NCBI RefSeq assembly: GCF_964204865.1
Contig: NC_135252.1
Span: 15,955,383 to 16,019,382 of the forward strand
Source of the DNA: Styela clava
Lineage: Eukaryota > Chordata > Ascidiacea > Stolidobranchia > Styelidae
Reading direction: 5' to 3'
DNA: 64,000 nt
Under the pieces are notes generated by a model. That model saw only the letters and a program-made list of their open reading frames with translations. It had not been told where the DNA came from and made no database searches. Shown piece by piece: positions 13,995 to 24,995 of the stretch; position 1 is the stretch's first letter, and every line of letters starts with the position of its first letter. The position numbers and the translations under genes were made by a program.

Positions 13995-15346
13995 CGAGCC
14001 GGGCAACATCCTGTAGTATTTGCGAGCTCAGAGAAGAACGCAGTTTATAATTGCGTATACAATCATGGGTTCAAAAATGCCCGACGCTTCAACGTTCCGA
14101 TTACGGCATCAAATAAGCGTGCCTTTGTTTGGAGGTATTAGATTGTAATTCATCTTTTTGTATTTCTCAAATTTTTCATTCAAATATCCCACAACGGAAA
14201 ATATTTGTAAAGTTACAGAGAACTGATGTATGGTCGGTTGCCACATAAAGTAGAGTATTTACATGTATTTGCTTTGCATGCTTTGCACTTCTTTTGAAAT
14301 GTCTTGAACTATTCCAATTCGAAATACCCAATTTTCAACTTCGTTTTTTATATTTTGCGTAAAATGACTTTAAATTCAAATTCCACTTGCTTTTATTTGC
14401 GTTTTATGCAACACAGTTAAGAGAATTATTTTGAACTACACTGTGGTACAACAAAATTGAATACACTCAAGCCGGGAATTCGGGAAAATTAATTCCTAAA
14501 CATGCGACATAAAAGTACAACACGGGCCTTGCAAAGTTCGATTTGAAGCGTACAAAATATAGTAGTAATTCGCTCATGGCGACAGGAGAATTGAAATGCC
14601 TCTCAATGGACATTTCGTTCAATTGGCATTAAAAATGTATCACTACAAAACGATCCATTTGGTGAAATTCAAAGCCTAGCGCCTGATCCCACCGCAGACG
14701 TCTTCCCGCATCGCAGACAGCCATTAAAAAAACCTTCACAAATGATAATCCTAAACAGTAACTCAGACAACCACTTAATTCATATATTTGCGAAGCTGTC
14801 ACAACGTCTCATTGAACAATTTCAAATACAAAAATGGTTTAATTTTACTAGCTGCAAAAAGCCAAGTTGAAGTCGTCATGTTTTACTGCCCATCCACTTG
14901 ACGGACAAATTCAACCACACACTATCATTGACATTAATCCCATCCCTGATTGCCTTCACACTAACACCAAACAAAAACAATAGACCTGCTATACACCATA
15001 TTGTTACTTTATTTTTTCAACAAGATAGAGAATGATTGCAAAAACAAATTGTAATAGTTGCTGCAAGGCCAAGCCAGCATTTTATTTTTTTTTTACCACA
15101 AAGACATATTCAACTATGAAATGAGCAGAAAACCCAAGGAATGGATTAAAGCTTCAATATTTGTGACACACGATAATACACAGCTCAATTACCGATTCCA
15201 AGAAAATAGCTTTATTGATTTAAAATAGCAGACATTTTGCACCAAAGGGAAACTACTTGAATTTAATCCAGAAAAGCCATTTGTGGGTAATGAAGAAAAG
15301 AAATACCATGAGACCACATGTATTCAATTAAGCAGGAATGACTTTG
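13995..15346. other. Convergent 3' intergenic region (LRR-Ig / NARS1)
   Basis: Holds the 3' UTR of the LRR-Ig gene and, from the other side, that of NARS1. TTTATT at 15211-15216 is an AATAAA polyadenylation signal on the - strand, about 130 bases past the NARS1 stop. No gene or repeat recognised otherwise. Confidence 0.5.
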
Positions 15347-18300
15347 TTATGGCTGACATCTTTGAATGAATCTAGGGTAGAGGCAGACATCTCTTATATG
15401 GTATTGGTTGCAAAGCCATGTTAAAATTCTTTCCAATCCCAAACCATATCCACCATGAGGACATGTTCCAAATTTTCGCTAAACATTAAAAGCATATATA
15501 ATATTAATATTAACTAAGAAATGTTGGAAGTTATTATTCAATGACAAAATAATGGAAACATTACTAATTTGGTGATTCGACAAATAGGAGGACATTGTTG
15601 ATGTTAAAGGTTACAAGACAAGCACTTACACTACTGGTTCTCAATATTTTTTTCTCAAGTTGCACAAGAAATTTCTGTGGCCTACTAACTTTCATATGCA
15701 AGGGAAAAACTACAGGAAAAACAGAAAAGTCTTATCGCAAAGACAGGCACTTCCACTTCAATAATTAAAATGAAAATTACCATTTTGTACCAGAACATTC
15801 ATTATCATTCATTTCTAATACAATCAAATTTAACTAATTTATCAATCACGACCAAATAAAAACAAGAAAATCTGTTAACAAACCTGGTCTGTGTACCAAT
15901 AATATGGCTTTGAAGAAATTCCTTCAGTTTCATAAGCTTTCATTAATTCATCATGATCCCACATTCTCATTGATCCTCCAACTATTTCACCAACATTCGG
16001 CATGAGTACATCCACCTATAATTAAATATAGGATAAAATTTTGTTATTCATACTGGGGGATAAGAGAGTGATTAGGCGAAGCAGTTTTCCAAAAAAATCA
16101 TCAAATCACTGATTGAAAACAGCAAAGTTACCTACTAACAATTGGTGCAAAATATCATAAATTAGACCTCAAAATATGATAACTCACTGATTCTGTCAGC
16201 GTGGCATCATCTGCGCATTTCTGCATGTAAAATGACTTGATAGGAGCTGGAAATTTACATAACATGATGGGTTCATTAATTGCATCAGTCATCTTTCTCT
16301 CAGGCATTTCAGGAATATCTTCACCATGTTCATAGTATGTTCCTGTCACAGAAAATATGAATAGGATTTGACCAATTTGACATTGAAATATAACTAAAAA
16401 ACTATGATTCGACCGTGACGATGCATAAAAGATGGTAAATTGAATGAGATAACAAAAATAAATAGTTTGAACAACATTTTTGGCTATATAAAAGCACCAA
16501 GTCATACAACAAAGTAAGAGTGTAGAGTAGGGTAAAATTTACAACAGGCACCAAAACTCCCGATCTTTTGACTTTGGCTACTGCTCATAATTTTGATCTA
16601 TCTTCGTCTCCTGACTCCAGATTGAACATAATTTACACTCCAACTTGCAGAAAACCAAATTTCAATCAGAAATTTTTGGCACATGCAAGGCCATTTTCAG
16701 TTGGGAATGTTTAGTCAACCCAATGTTTTTTTGATTTAGACTCAAATTTTGACATCAATTTTCACCATTAGAAATCTAAAATTCAGACAGTGAAACATCT
16801 ACTTTGTCTCAGACTCTGGGATCTTTAACGACTTCAATATCAATAAAAACACAACAAACTCTAACTCCAGAACTAAAAAGAGTAAGGCAATATACACTGT
16901 CTGAATTACCATCATCCTTTTTGACATCATGCTCTTTCAACCATTTAATTGCTTCAGAATATTCCATCCTTTTGAATGGTCGTTTTGGAGGAACAAAGTC
17001 CTAAAACAAAAGAAATTATGATCATATTTTGAGTTTGATAAATTCCAATCCAAATGATGAATGAATAGTACTCACAGGATTGAGGTCTTTTATTAATTGT
17101 CCAGCAGGAGTTTTCATAACTCTTTCGATAACATCACAAATTAAATATTCTAATTTATCCAATAGGTCTTCAAAAGTAATGAAAGCACATTCAGCTTCAA
17201 CATGAGTGTACCTAAAAAGTAAAAAGCACTGTTGATTGACTTCACATAAAAAGTTTTTGATCAGGTTCTCAGAGTCGCTTTCTCGAATTCCCTGCAGCCA
17301 GTTCAAAATGTAGCTTTATTAATGACATAAGTTGGAATTCACAATTGAAACGATTCTTCCAGGTCAAATTCCGTTTTTCCCGGAGGAAAAGTATTTTTAT
17401 CAGATTCCCAACTCTGAAAAGTTTGTGGGTGTTATTGAACACAAAAAAGCTTTTGATGACAGGACAAAGAATTGATTGTATGATTGTGGAGTTCTCTCAT
17501 TATGTGATTGCCAGCAAATCTCCCCAGAAGCAACTTTACATCATATATGTGTTGGTATATAAAACATCGCTTTAAAAAAATAATCATCATAAACGATTAT
17601 ATCAACAAAAAAAAATGTTGCATTCCAGATATTAGCACGTATTTATCGATATATTTTTTAGTGATTTTCATTCCAACTTCAGTAATGTCTTGAATAAGCT
17701 ACCATTCAAGTAAATATTTTTAAATAAATCTATTCTTGCATGACAATGCCATAAATAAACAACAATCCTACTCTGCTAAATGTCGTCTTGTTCGACTTTG
17801 TTCAGCTCTGAATGATTCGGCAAGACAGAACACGTCACCAAGGGATGCAAGACATGTTTCAAGATAGAGTTGAGATGATTGAGTTAAATAAGCTTGTTCT
17901 CCAAAATAATCAAACTTAAACAACGTTGATCCGCCTTCACATTGTGTCATCACTAAAGATGGTGGTGTTACCTAGAATCAAGGAAAAACTTGTATAAATT
18001 TTACACTAGTTAATAAATATCGAGTGAGGCCCAAACAAGCAGAAAAAGGCCATTACCTCAGAATAGCCATTTGCAAAGTAGTGATCACGAAATGCTTGCA
18101 TTAGATAAGACCGAACTCGCAATATTTTTGATGTTTGTTCTCCACGAATAACAAGATGGCGATTGTCGAGGCGAATATCAACATCAGCATCCTAAAAAAT
18201 TTAAAGTATTAGAATAATATTTAATATACTCATTCTGAACAAAAATTCAATTTGAAAGTTTAAAGAGAATGAAATTAAAAATATGGATAACTGGTCTAAT

Positions 18301-21300
18301 AACTGGTTGAATAATCCGACACTGACTGTTAACCAGACAAGAGATCGTGGTTTTCCATCATATCCACTTTTTTCGCCCCTTGGAGAAATATGACAGTCAT
18401 ATCCATATCCTATTCAAGTATACAGATAATTAAGATTTATGTTATTTCATATAACATCAGCATTTTTGCTGTGAAATCCTAATTTTCATAAAAAATGGAT
18501 TTATCATAAATTCATGATCAAACTGAATTGCAGAATATTTTAATAACCGAAGTACTTAAAATTCCAAATGTGAACGATTTAAAATTATCTGGAACTTCAA
18601 GATTGAACGTAGACATTTTTCTTTATCCTTGAATATCAGTACTTTTATCAGAAAATCAATAAACCAGAATGTAAATCAATCAATATCTACTTGCCTGGTT
18701 AAGAACGTTATCTATCCCTCCAGGTGGAGCCAAACCAACTAGTTCCCAGTAGTCACATATTAGCTCATGACCTCCAGGTGCCTGAGAGAGAAATTTTCAA
18801 ATATTAGAACAAGAAACAATTTGAATGTACTAATATTTTTAACACAATGAGAAATATATATTATAACAGTAGTTCACCAAATTGCACATATCAATATATA
18901 AGTCAAGAAACTGTAGAGCGAGTAAAAGGTTTTTTCTGATCGTCAGAGAATTAGTGAAAATAGAAAATATATACGGTATTCATCACCATCAGTCTATAAA
19001 AAACTATTAAAAATTTCTGATAGTAGATAATCTAAAATAGAATTTGACACATGTAAAGGCTGCAAAGTTTAGGTAGCGAAAAGTTTTCTGCAAAATGTGC
19101 TCGGTACGCTTGACCCATAAGATACATGCCAGTTAGGGCTTCCTATTAATTCTTCAGGATTGGAAATGAAACAGTCACCCACTCGCCGAATCTTGTTACT
19201 TTTTTGAACCCATCAAAAATAATACGTTATGGACAAAAATCATCTGCATGTTGTATTGAATATGAGAGATTGGATGACAAAATATGTTACATTACATCAA
19301 AATACTGAATATGGTGCTTGAAAAAAACTCATACATACCGATTTTCCTTCTGGGACAGGAGTTACAACGCCATATAATGCTACTGTGCTTTCAGGTGATA
19401 AGACAAGTGCATTATACGTTTGACACAGAGTATCCTGTAGAACACATTGTAAGTATCCACTTCCATCTCGTAATACGATGAACATCAAAGTTTTTCCTGA
19501 TGAATTGAATGAAAGTTGTAATTATACACGGGGATTAAGATTATAATAACTTAAATTCAACATTTATCCAATTTTCTGATCAAGTAATTTTGGATATGAT
19601 ACCTTATTACAATACAGAAAGAAATCATCAATCAATTTTATGTAATATATTATTTTTAGCTGTGTTGTCATTGTCAATTGAAAATTTTCCCAAATACTAT
19701 TATCTGTGATTCGTACATTACTCCTGACAACTTCTGGATAATTAACACTAACCATGGTCATTTTTTTAGAATGGTTCTTTTGAGTGCAAAACACATTAAA
19801 TAAATTTCATTATATTTCTACCTTGTCGACGTAAGCGATGAACCCAACCAAATATCTTCACTCTTGTTCCTCGCTTATCTGTGCTTTCTCGTATTTTTAT
19901 CTGAAAATGAATCATTTTCAATAATATAATCGAACGCAACTGGTAACTGCTTCTAGTTATGGGGAATGACTATTATTTACAAGCCCGACTTGTCCAAACA
20001 CAAGAGCCCAATTTTTACCACAAACTACACGCATTGTGGAAAATTTCCATACTTCCAATTCCCAAGATTTACATATTTATCTAGAGGAGGGAAAAGATGA
20101 CAGGCCTTTTGCCCAGTAACCATTCCATGCCAGGTATGGGAAGAGTTCAGGTGTATGGACTTGATAGTGGAGAAAGCCATAACTGACCAACAGTTATGTG
20201 AACCATCCTACAAAAGTCAGTGATCCATCCATCATCTCTCGGCATCAATATTCTTCACAAGATTCCAGGTGGCACCCTGGATCAGGGTAGAATGGCGAGA
20301 AAGTTTCTATCTCAAATAACTGAATTCATTGCTGAAAAACATATAATGAATTCTCACCATTTTAGCAGCAGGTAATGATTTATCTTCCTGTATTTGAATT
20401 TGTTTTGCTTCCTCCAGATTCTTTTCTCTTCGTTCAGCATCTTCTTGTTCACGAATCTGTTAATTATTACAGGTTTTGTTTGAATTTTTTTATTACAAAA
20501 ATTTTTAAAATCACATAAACAAAAATAAAAAGTAGAAACCTTTTTTGCTTCATCCTTCCGTTTTTCAGACTGATATATTTTGACTTGCTTCTTTAGTTGG
20601 GCTTTTGCGATCGGTTCATAGTTCTAAAAATTATGAATGGAATTTTATAACATTAATCAGAGATTAAAAAATATCAAAATTTCGTATTGGTGATTAATCT
20701 AAATTAGTACTACTTATTCAACAAATTTTTCCCCCATTTTTGAACAAATAGTTTTCAACCGGGTGTAAATTTGAGATGAATCTAACCCATCTCAGAGGTA
20801 AATTTTGTGAGTAAATAACCAAATCAATATTAAGATTGCTTCCATTGCATATTAGAGAGATTGAAAGGCAAAGTGCAACAGAGTTCTATAAAATGATAAT
20901 TGGGTGAGGAATACATTTTACTTTAAAAATTTGCCAAGGGTTAAACAAGAAAATGAAGGCCGAGAACCACTGATTCAAATAAATTCCCTCATAATAATTT
21001 GAGAGTGTAAGTTATGAGGATTCCAACAGAAATGATAAAAGATATTTATAACATATTGGAAGATGGATATGACCAACTTGATGACATATAATAAAGACAA
21101 TGCTAATGAACTAACAATAAAAAACAATTGAAAAACTAGGAATTACATTTCCTTCCTTTGAATCAACATAGATCGCAGGCCATGGTTCTCCACCAGCTTG
21201 CTGTAATGCTTTCAGCACACTTTTGAATGGACTTGCTTCACTTCCAAGTCCATCTTTATCACATCCCCGTTTCTCGCTGGTATATAGTTCACCTGGTGAA

Positions 21301-21413
21301 AAAAAGTACAATTACTGAATAATGAGTAAGTGAATACAATATTTCGATTTCTAATATACTGAATATAGCTACTCACTTATTTTCAAATCTTTTATTCCTT
21401 CCACTTCTGCCAT
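15347..21413 (-). CDS. NARS1: Asparagine--tRNA ligase, cytosolic
   Basis: Charges tRNA-Asn with asparagine in the cytosol (class IIb synthetase). Fourteen exons on the - strand: 21413-21377, 21292-21147, 20623-20540, 20456-20358, 19900-19822, 19496-19339, 18781-18695, 18191-18057, 17971-17772, 17211-17076, 17000-16910, 16342-16188, 16015-15884 and 15478-15347. Lengths sum to 1671 bases, giving 556 residues, close to the animal norm of about 550. The N-terminal extension ([13 protein letters not shown]..., Lys-rich coiled stretch in exons 3-4) is typical of the cytosolic animal enzyme. An OB-fold anticodon-binding domain follows ([14 protein letters not shown]). The catalytic domain has motif 2 ([14 protein letters not shown], exon 9) and motif 3 ([10 protein letters not shown], last exon), and ends [15 protein letters not shown]. 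Intron 7 uses a GC donor (AACCAG|GCAAGT). Transcribed divergently from EIF2B4. Confidence 0.97.
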
Positions 21414-22858
21414 TTCTAAGTAATTGAGATATGATAAATTTAAATCAGTTCCGCAGAATTCAGCAACTGTTATTTACACAGATCTGCAGATAGAGTCTAT
21501 CATTTTAATTAAATAAAGAACCACAACTTAAAAGCTTCTAAGTAACAATACGTTTTCTGCTTCTTAATTCTATGCATTGCTCTGACTCATGTTTTGTTAG
21601 TAGTTTCCAGTCTTCTGGTACTGTATTAGCCCTTCACTGCGTCCTACCCGAATGCCAATACAGCAATATCGCATATCCATAGCTGTATTGCCTTAAAAAA
21701 TCTATTCTGTCCATCACACTGGCACTAACACAAAGCAACTGCTTAAATTTTTAATCACTTAGCTTCTTGAAAACCATACGAAGCACTTAAATGTTCTCAA
21801 AAAGTCTGAAGTACAGAAGTAACTAATCATACAGTCATAGCGTTACGTACTGTTATAAACGGTAGGTATAATTTCAAATAAACGAATATTTATGATGCAG
21901 TGATGTTTTTTTTTGTATATATAGTTTACTTCTGACTAGCTATAGCGCGGAAAAAATCCCGAATTTATGTATCTGCGTATTAACAAAATATTTATTTTAT
22001 TTCAGCACAATCTGACGATACCGTATCTAGCCAATAAGATTACTGTATTCAGGTTTTGTCAAGTTTTAGTATTACAGCATTATGACATGTTTCATCACGT
22101 CCTGTTTCATGATTTCTTATCTGACCATTTCATCGGAAGGATATTATAATTGATAGCAAACACGTAAGCTCCCAGTTAGGATATTGCCTCAAAAATAAGA
22201 TCAAACGGCGCACCCCAGCTGACCAACGTTACATCATCCACAATATGCCAAACCGCCGTCGTAAAATATGAAGTGACACGCCCATTAAACGCCTTCATCG
22301 ACACGTGTTACGTCAGCCCAACGACTGGTCAGCCGAAGTAAAATTGAATATTTATCTCAAGATGGGGGGACTCTTACGAATCAGGTACGGAATGGTAATA
22401 GTCGAGGAGATAGTTATTCAGGCCCCGTACATATTCCCAATGCATACATGAAAACCTATTAAATGATTTTCCCATCACATGTCATACGGTATCCATTGGT
22501 CACATATTTACGGTTACACAACTTGCATATTTAAATAGCAGAAGAAGATTTAAACAGAGTCGAGTCTTCTACCGGTCAAGTTAAGTCATTGTTATTTTTA
22601 TTTAAAATATTACCAATTATAATTCAAAAGCTTTTGACATAATTGAAATGTTAAAATAAACTGAAGTTGTGCGTCTTGTAACTTTTTTTATATTTTTTTA
22701 AATTCATCGGATGGCTGCGCATAGGGGAATCACCGAAATTACAGAACGTGTGTTGTTTTTCACTGGATTACAATTCACTGGTTCGGGAGTCAATGTTCTC
22801 TCGGCATTTTCTTTCTCTATTTTTTTGCGGCTTGGTCGTTCAATTTGATGCGTATCTG
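21414..22858. promoter_or_regulatory. Bidirectional promoter region between NARS1 and EIF2B4
   Basis: About 1.4 kb between the two divergent start codons, including both 5' UTRs. Its core (about 22200-22340) is less AT-rich than its surroundings. It contains a perfect CACGTG E-box (22302-22307), an ATF/CREB-type TTACGTCA (22309-22316) directly beside it, and GTTACATCA (22228-22236), whose reverse TGATGTAAC fits the TGATGNAAN amino-acid-response consensus. Motif matches are seen directly. Function is inferred, and such short words also occur by chance. No TATA box is obvious for either gene. Confidence 0.45.
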
Positions 22859-24199
22859 ATGGATGGATCTGGTGGAACACAAGTAAAGAAACATGATGCA
22901 GGTGGTGGAATGTCAGAGAAGGCCAGGTTGAAAGCAGAACGTAGAGCCAAACAAGAAAAAGAGCGTGCTCTCAAACAGGCCAAGAAAGCCGAGAAGGAAG
23001 GTGAAACTAAAATTAAAGCCCAGAATGTTCGAATTTCCAGCAACGTTCAAGCGGATGATCCGAAAATACGAAAGAAAACTGCCAAAAAATTGGAGAGAGA
23101 ACAAATTCCGAAAAGAGCAGAAGGGCCAAAGAAAGTTGGATTGTTTTCGCATTTGCATCAGTACCAAAGAGGTATTTCAATGACGAAAGAACTTGGTTTG
23201 GGTAGCACTAAGATTCATCCATCAATTCTTCGCTTAGGTCTGCAGTATGCAGAGGGAGTCATATCTGGTTCAAATGCGAGGTGCGCTGCTTTAATCAATG
23301 CAATGAAAGAGGTTGTTCTTGACTATCAAACCCCACCCGATAAAGAATTGAGCCGTGATTTGGAGTCAAAAATCAAACCGTGTATCACGTTTTTAAATCA
23401 ATGTCGTCCTTTATCAGTATCAATGCAAAATGCAATTAAATTTATCAAGGCACAAATATCGAGTAGTAAAAGTGAATTATCGGATGTCGAAGCAAAACAT
23501 AAATTATGTGAGAGTTTTGATAATTATGTTGAAGTGAACATTCATTTAGCGGGTGAAGCAATATCGAAATTTGCTCGGCAAACTATTAAAAATGATGATG
23601 TTGTGCTGATTTATGGAGGATCTTCATTAATCAACCGTGTTTTAATTGACGCTCACAATGCTGGCTGCAATTTTAGAGTCGTTGTTGTCGATGGCCGCCC
23701 ACGATTAAGTGGTATAGGAGCACTACAAAAATTGACAAAAGCTGGAATAAGTTGCAGCTATACTCTTGTGTCTGGAGTAACCTATTTGCTTCCTGAAATC
23801 ACCAAAGTCATGTATGGTGCTCATGGTTTACTCTCAAATGGTTATGTTATTGGAGCTGTTGGTACTTCACTAGTTTCTCTTGCAGCTCAAAGCCTAAATA
23901 TACCAGTTATCGTTTGCTGTGAGACGTACAAATTCTGTGAACGAGTTCAAACCGATTCAATTGTGAATAATGAAATTGGTGATCCACTCGATTTACTTGC
24001 TGATGATGGCAGCTATGATCCTATGCTCATCAGCAAGGAATCATGGAATGAACTAGAAAACTTGAAAGTTTTGCATTTGACATACGATGTCACACCCCCA
24101 GATCTTATCGCTACAGTTGTGACTGACCTTGGAATGATTCCATGCACTTCTGTTCCTGTTGTATTGAGACTTAAAAATTTGGAGTTGGATACGTCTTGA
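22859..24199 (+). CDS. EIF2B4: Translation initiation factor eIF2B subunit delta
   Basis: Regulatory subunit of the eIF2B guanine-nucleotide exchange factor that recycles eIF2-GDP and senses phosphorylated eIF2 in stress. One uninterrupted frame of 446 codons from the chosen Met at 22859. The frame stays open upstream to an ATG at 22748, but those 37 residues are hydrophobic and unlike the family, so they are more likely 5' UTR. Layout: a Lys/Glu/Ala-rich charged N-terminus (KARLKAERRAKQEKERALKQ), then the IF-2B alpha/beta/delta Rossmann-like domain with family signatures IYGGSSLI, VVVVDGRPRLSG, YGAHGLLSNG, VIVCCETYKFCERVQ and the C-terminal TDLGMIPCTSVPVVLRLK. Shorter at the N-terminus than vertebrate proteins (about 520 residues). 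It has no introns, although NARS1 and METTL15 beside it have many. Confidence 0.95.
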   Translation: MDGSGGTQVKKHDAGGGMSEKARLKAERRAKQEKERALKQAKKAEKEGETKIKAQNVRISSNVQADDPKIRKKTAKKLEREQIPKRAEGPKKVGLFSHLHQYQRGISMTKELGLGSTKIHPSILRLGLQYAEGVISGSNARCAALINAMKEVVLDYQTPPDKELSRDLESKIKPCITFLNQCRPLSVSMQNAIKFIKAQISSSKSELSDVEAKHKLCESFDNYVEVNIHLAGEAISKFARQTIKNDDVVLIYGGSSLINRVLIDAHNAGCNFRVVVVDGRPRLSGIGALQKLTKAGISCSYTLVSGVTYLLPEITKVMYGAHGLLSNGYVIGAVGTSLVSLAAQSLNIPVIVCCETYKFCERVQTDSIVNNEIGDPLDLLADDGSYDPMLISKESWNELENLKVLHLTYDVTPPDLIATVVTDLGMIPCTSVPVVLRLKNLELDTS

Positions 24200-24441
24200 A
24201 AGTTTAATTTTGCATCTGCTTTTTATAAAATGTATCGTTAAAAACACTTGGGATGAGTTCAAATCCCTAGTTGTGTGTGGTCACTCTGTTATAGTATTAT
24301 CATGGCAAATGAAACCTGTATGTGGCCAAACTAGTAAATATTGCTGTTCAGAATGATGCAGATATAACAAACAATATAATGGGATGTTGTGTTCGATTTT
24401 TTTCGATAAATTTATTATTAATAATGTACCTTGTGCAAGTG

Positions 24442-24826
24442 CAGCGGTTCCCAAACTTTTTGTCTGCGCTGGCCAAATTATCAGGGAAAAAAATTCACGG
24501 AACATGAAAAAAAATGCTGCTTTCAAATAAAACACAATTTTGTGATAGTTAGTGTGTACTTTATGCTTTTTAAAGTTTGTAAACATGTAGGCCTAAAGTA
24601 TACAGGCAAAAGGTCAACTCTTCTTCCTTATCTCTGCCTAATTTTCTATTCAAATGCTGAAAAAATCACTCATGTTTGCTAAACTCGGTTCAACAGATAA
24701 ATAAATCGCAGCTCACAAAATTGAAGTATGTAAAACATAATTCAATATGTAAAATATTCAATCATATTTTAGTTATGTTTAACACAATTTGGTTAATTTT
24801 CACAACACACTTTTTGGGAACCGCTG
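24442..24826. mobile_element. hAT-type MITE, 385 bp
   Basis: Starts CAGCGGTTCCCAAACTTTTT and ends AAAGTGTG-complement TTTTTGGGAACCGCTG, giving inverted ends CAGCGGTTCCCAAA. Flanked by TGCAAGTG (24434-24441) and TGCTAGTG (24827-24834), an 8-bp target duplication with one mismatch, as expected for hAT elements. AT-rich, non-coding interior. Sits between EIF2B4 and METTL15 and may supply 3' UTR sequence to the former (it contains AATAAA at 24700-24705). Confidence 0.8.
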
Positions 24827-24995
24827 TGCTAGTGTATTTGTTTTGTATTCTACATTTGTGCAAATAGAATTTTGTTCTTTTTTGGTGGAGCATATGTTGG
24901 AGGGTTGATACTATGAATTGTTGACATGAAAATTTTCCAGAATAATAAAGTAACTTGTTTGTATTAAAAGATCAATTTACTGATATTATCAGGAT

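Noticed and set aside
18320-18412. An open, protein-like - strand segment ([18 protein letters not shown]...) between NARS1 exons
   Set aside because: The exons on either side join in phase and match the family without it. It lacks a good donor and no asparaginyl-tRNA synthetase has such an insert.
22748-22858. Hydrophobic 37-residue N-terminal extension of EIF2B4, like a signal peptide
   Set aside because: eIF2B is cytosolic, the family starts with a charged tail, and the downstream Met at 22859 begins family-like sequence.
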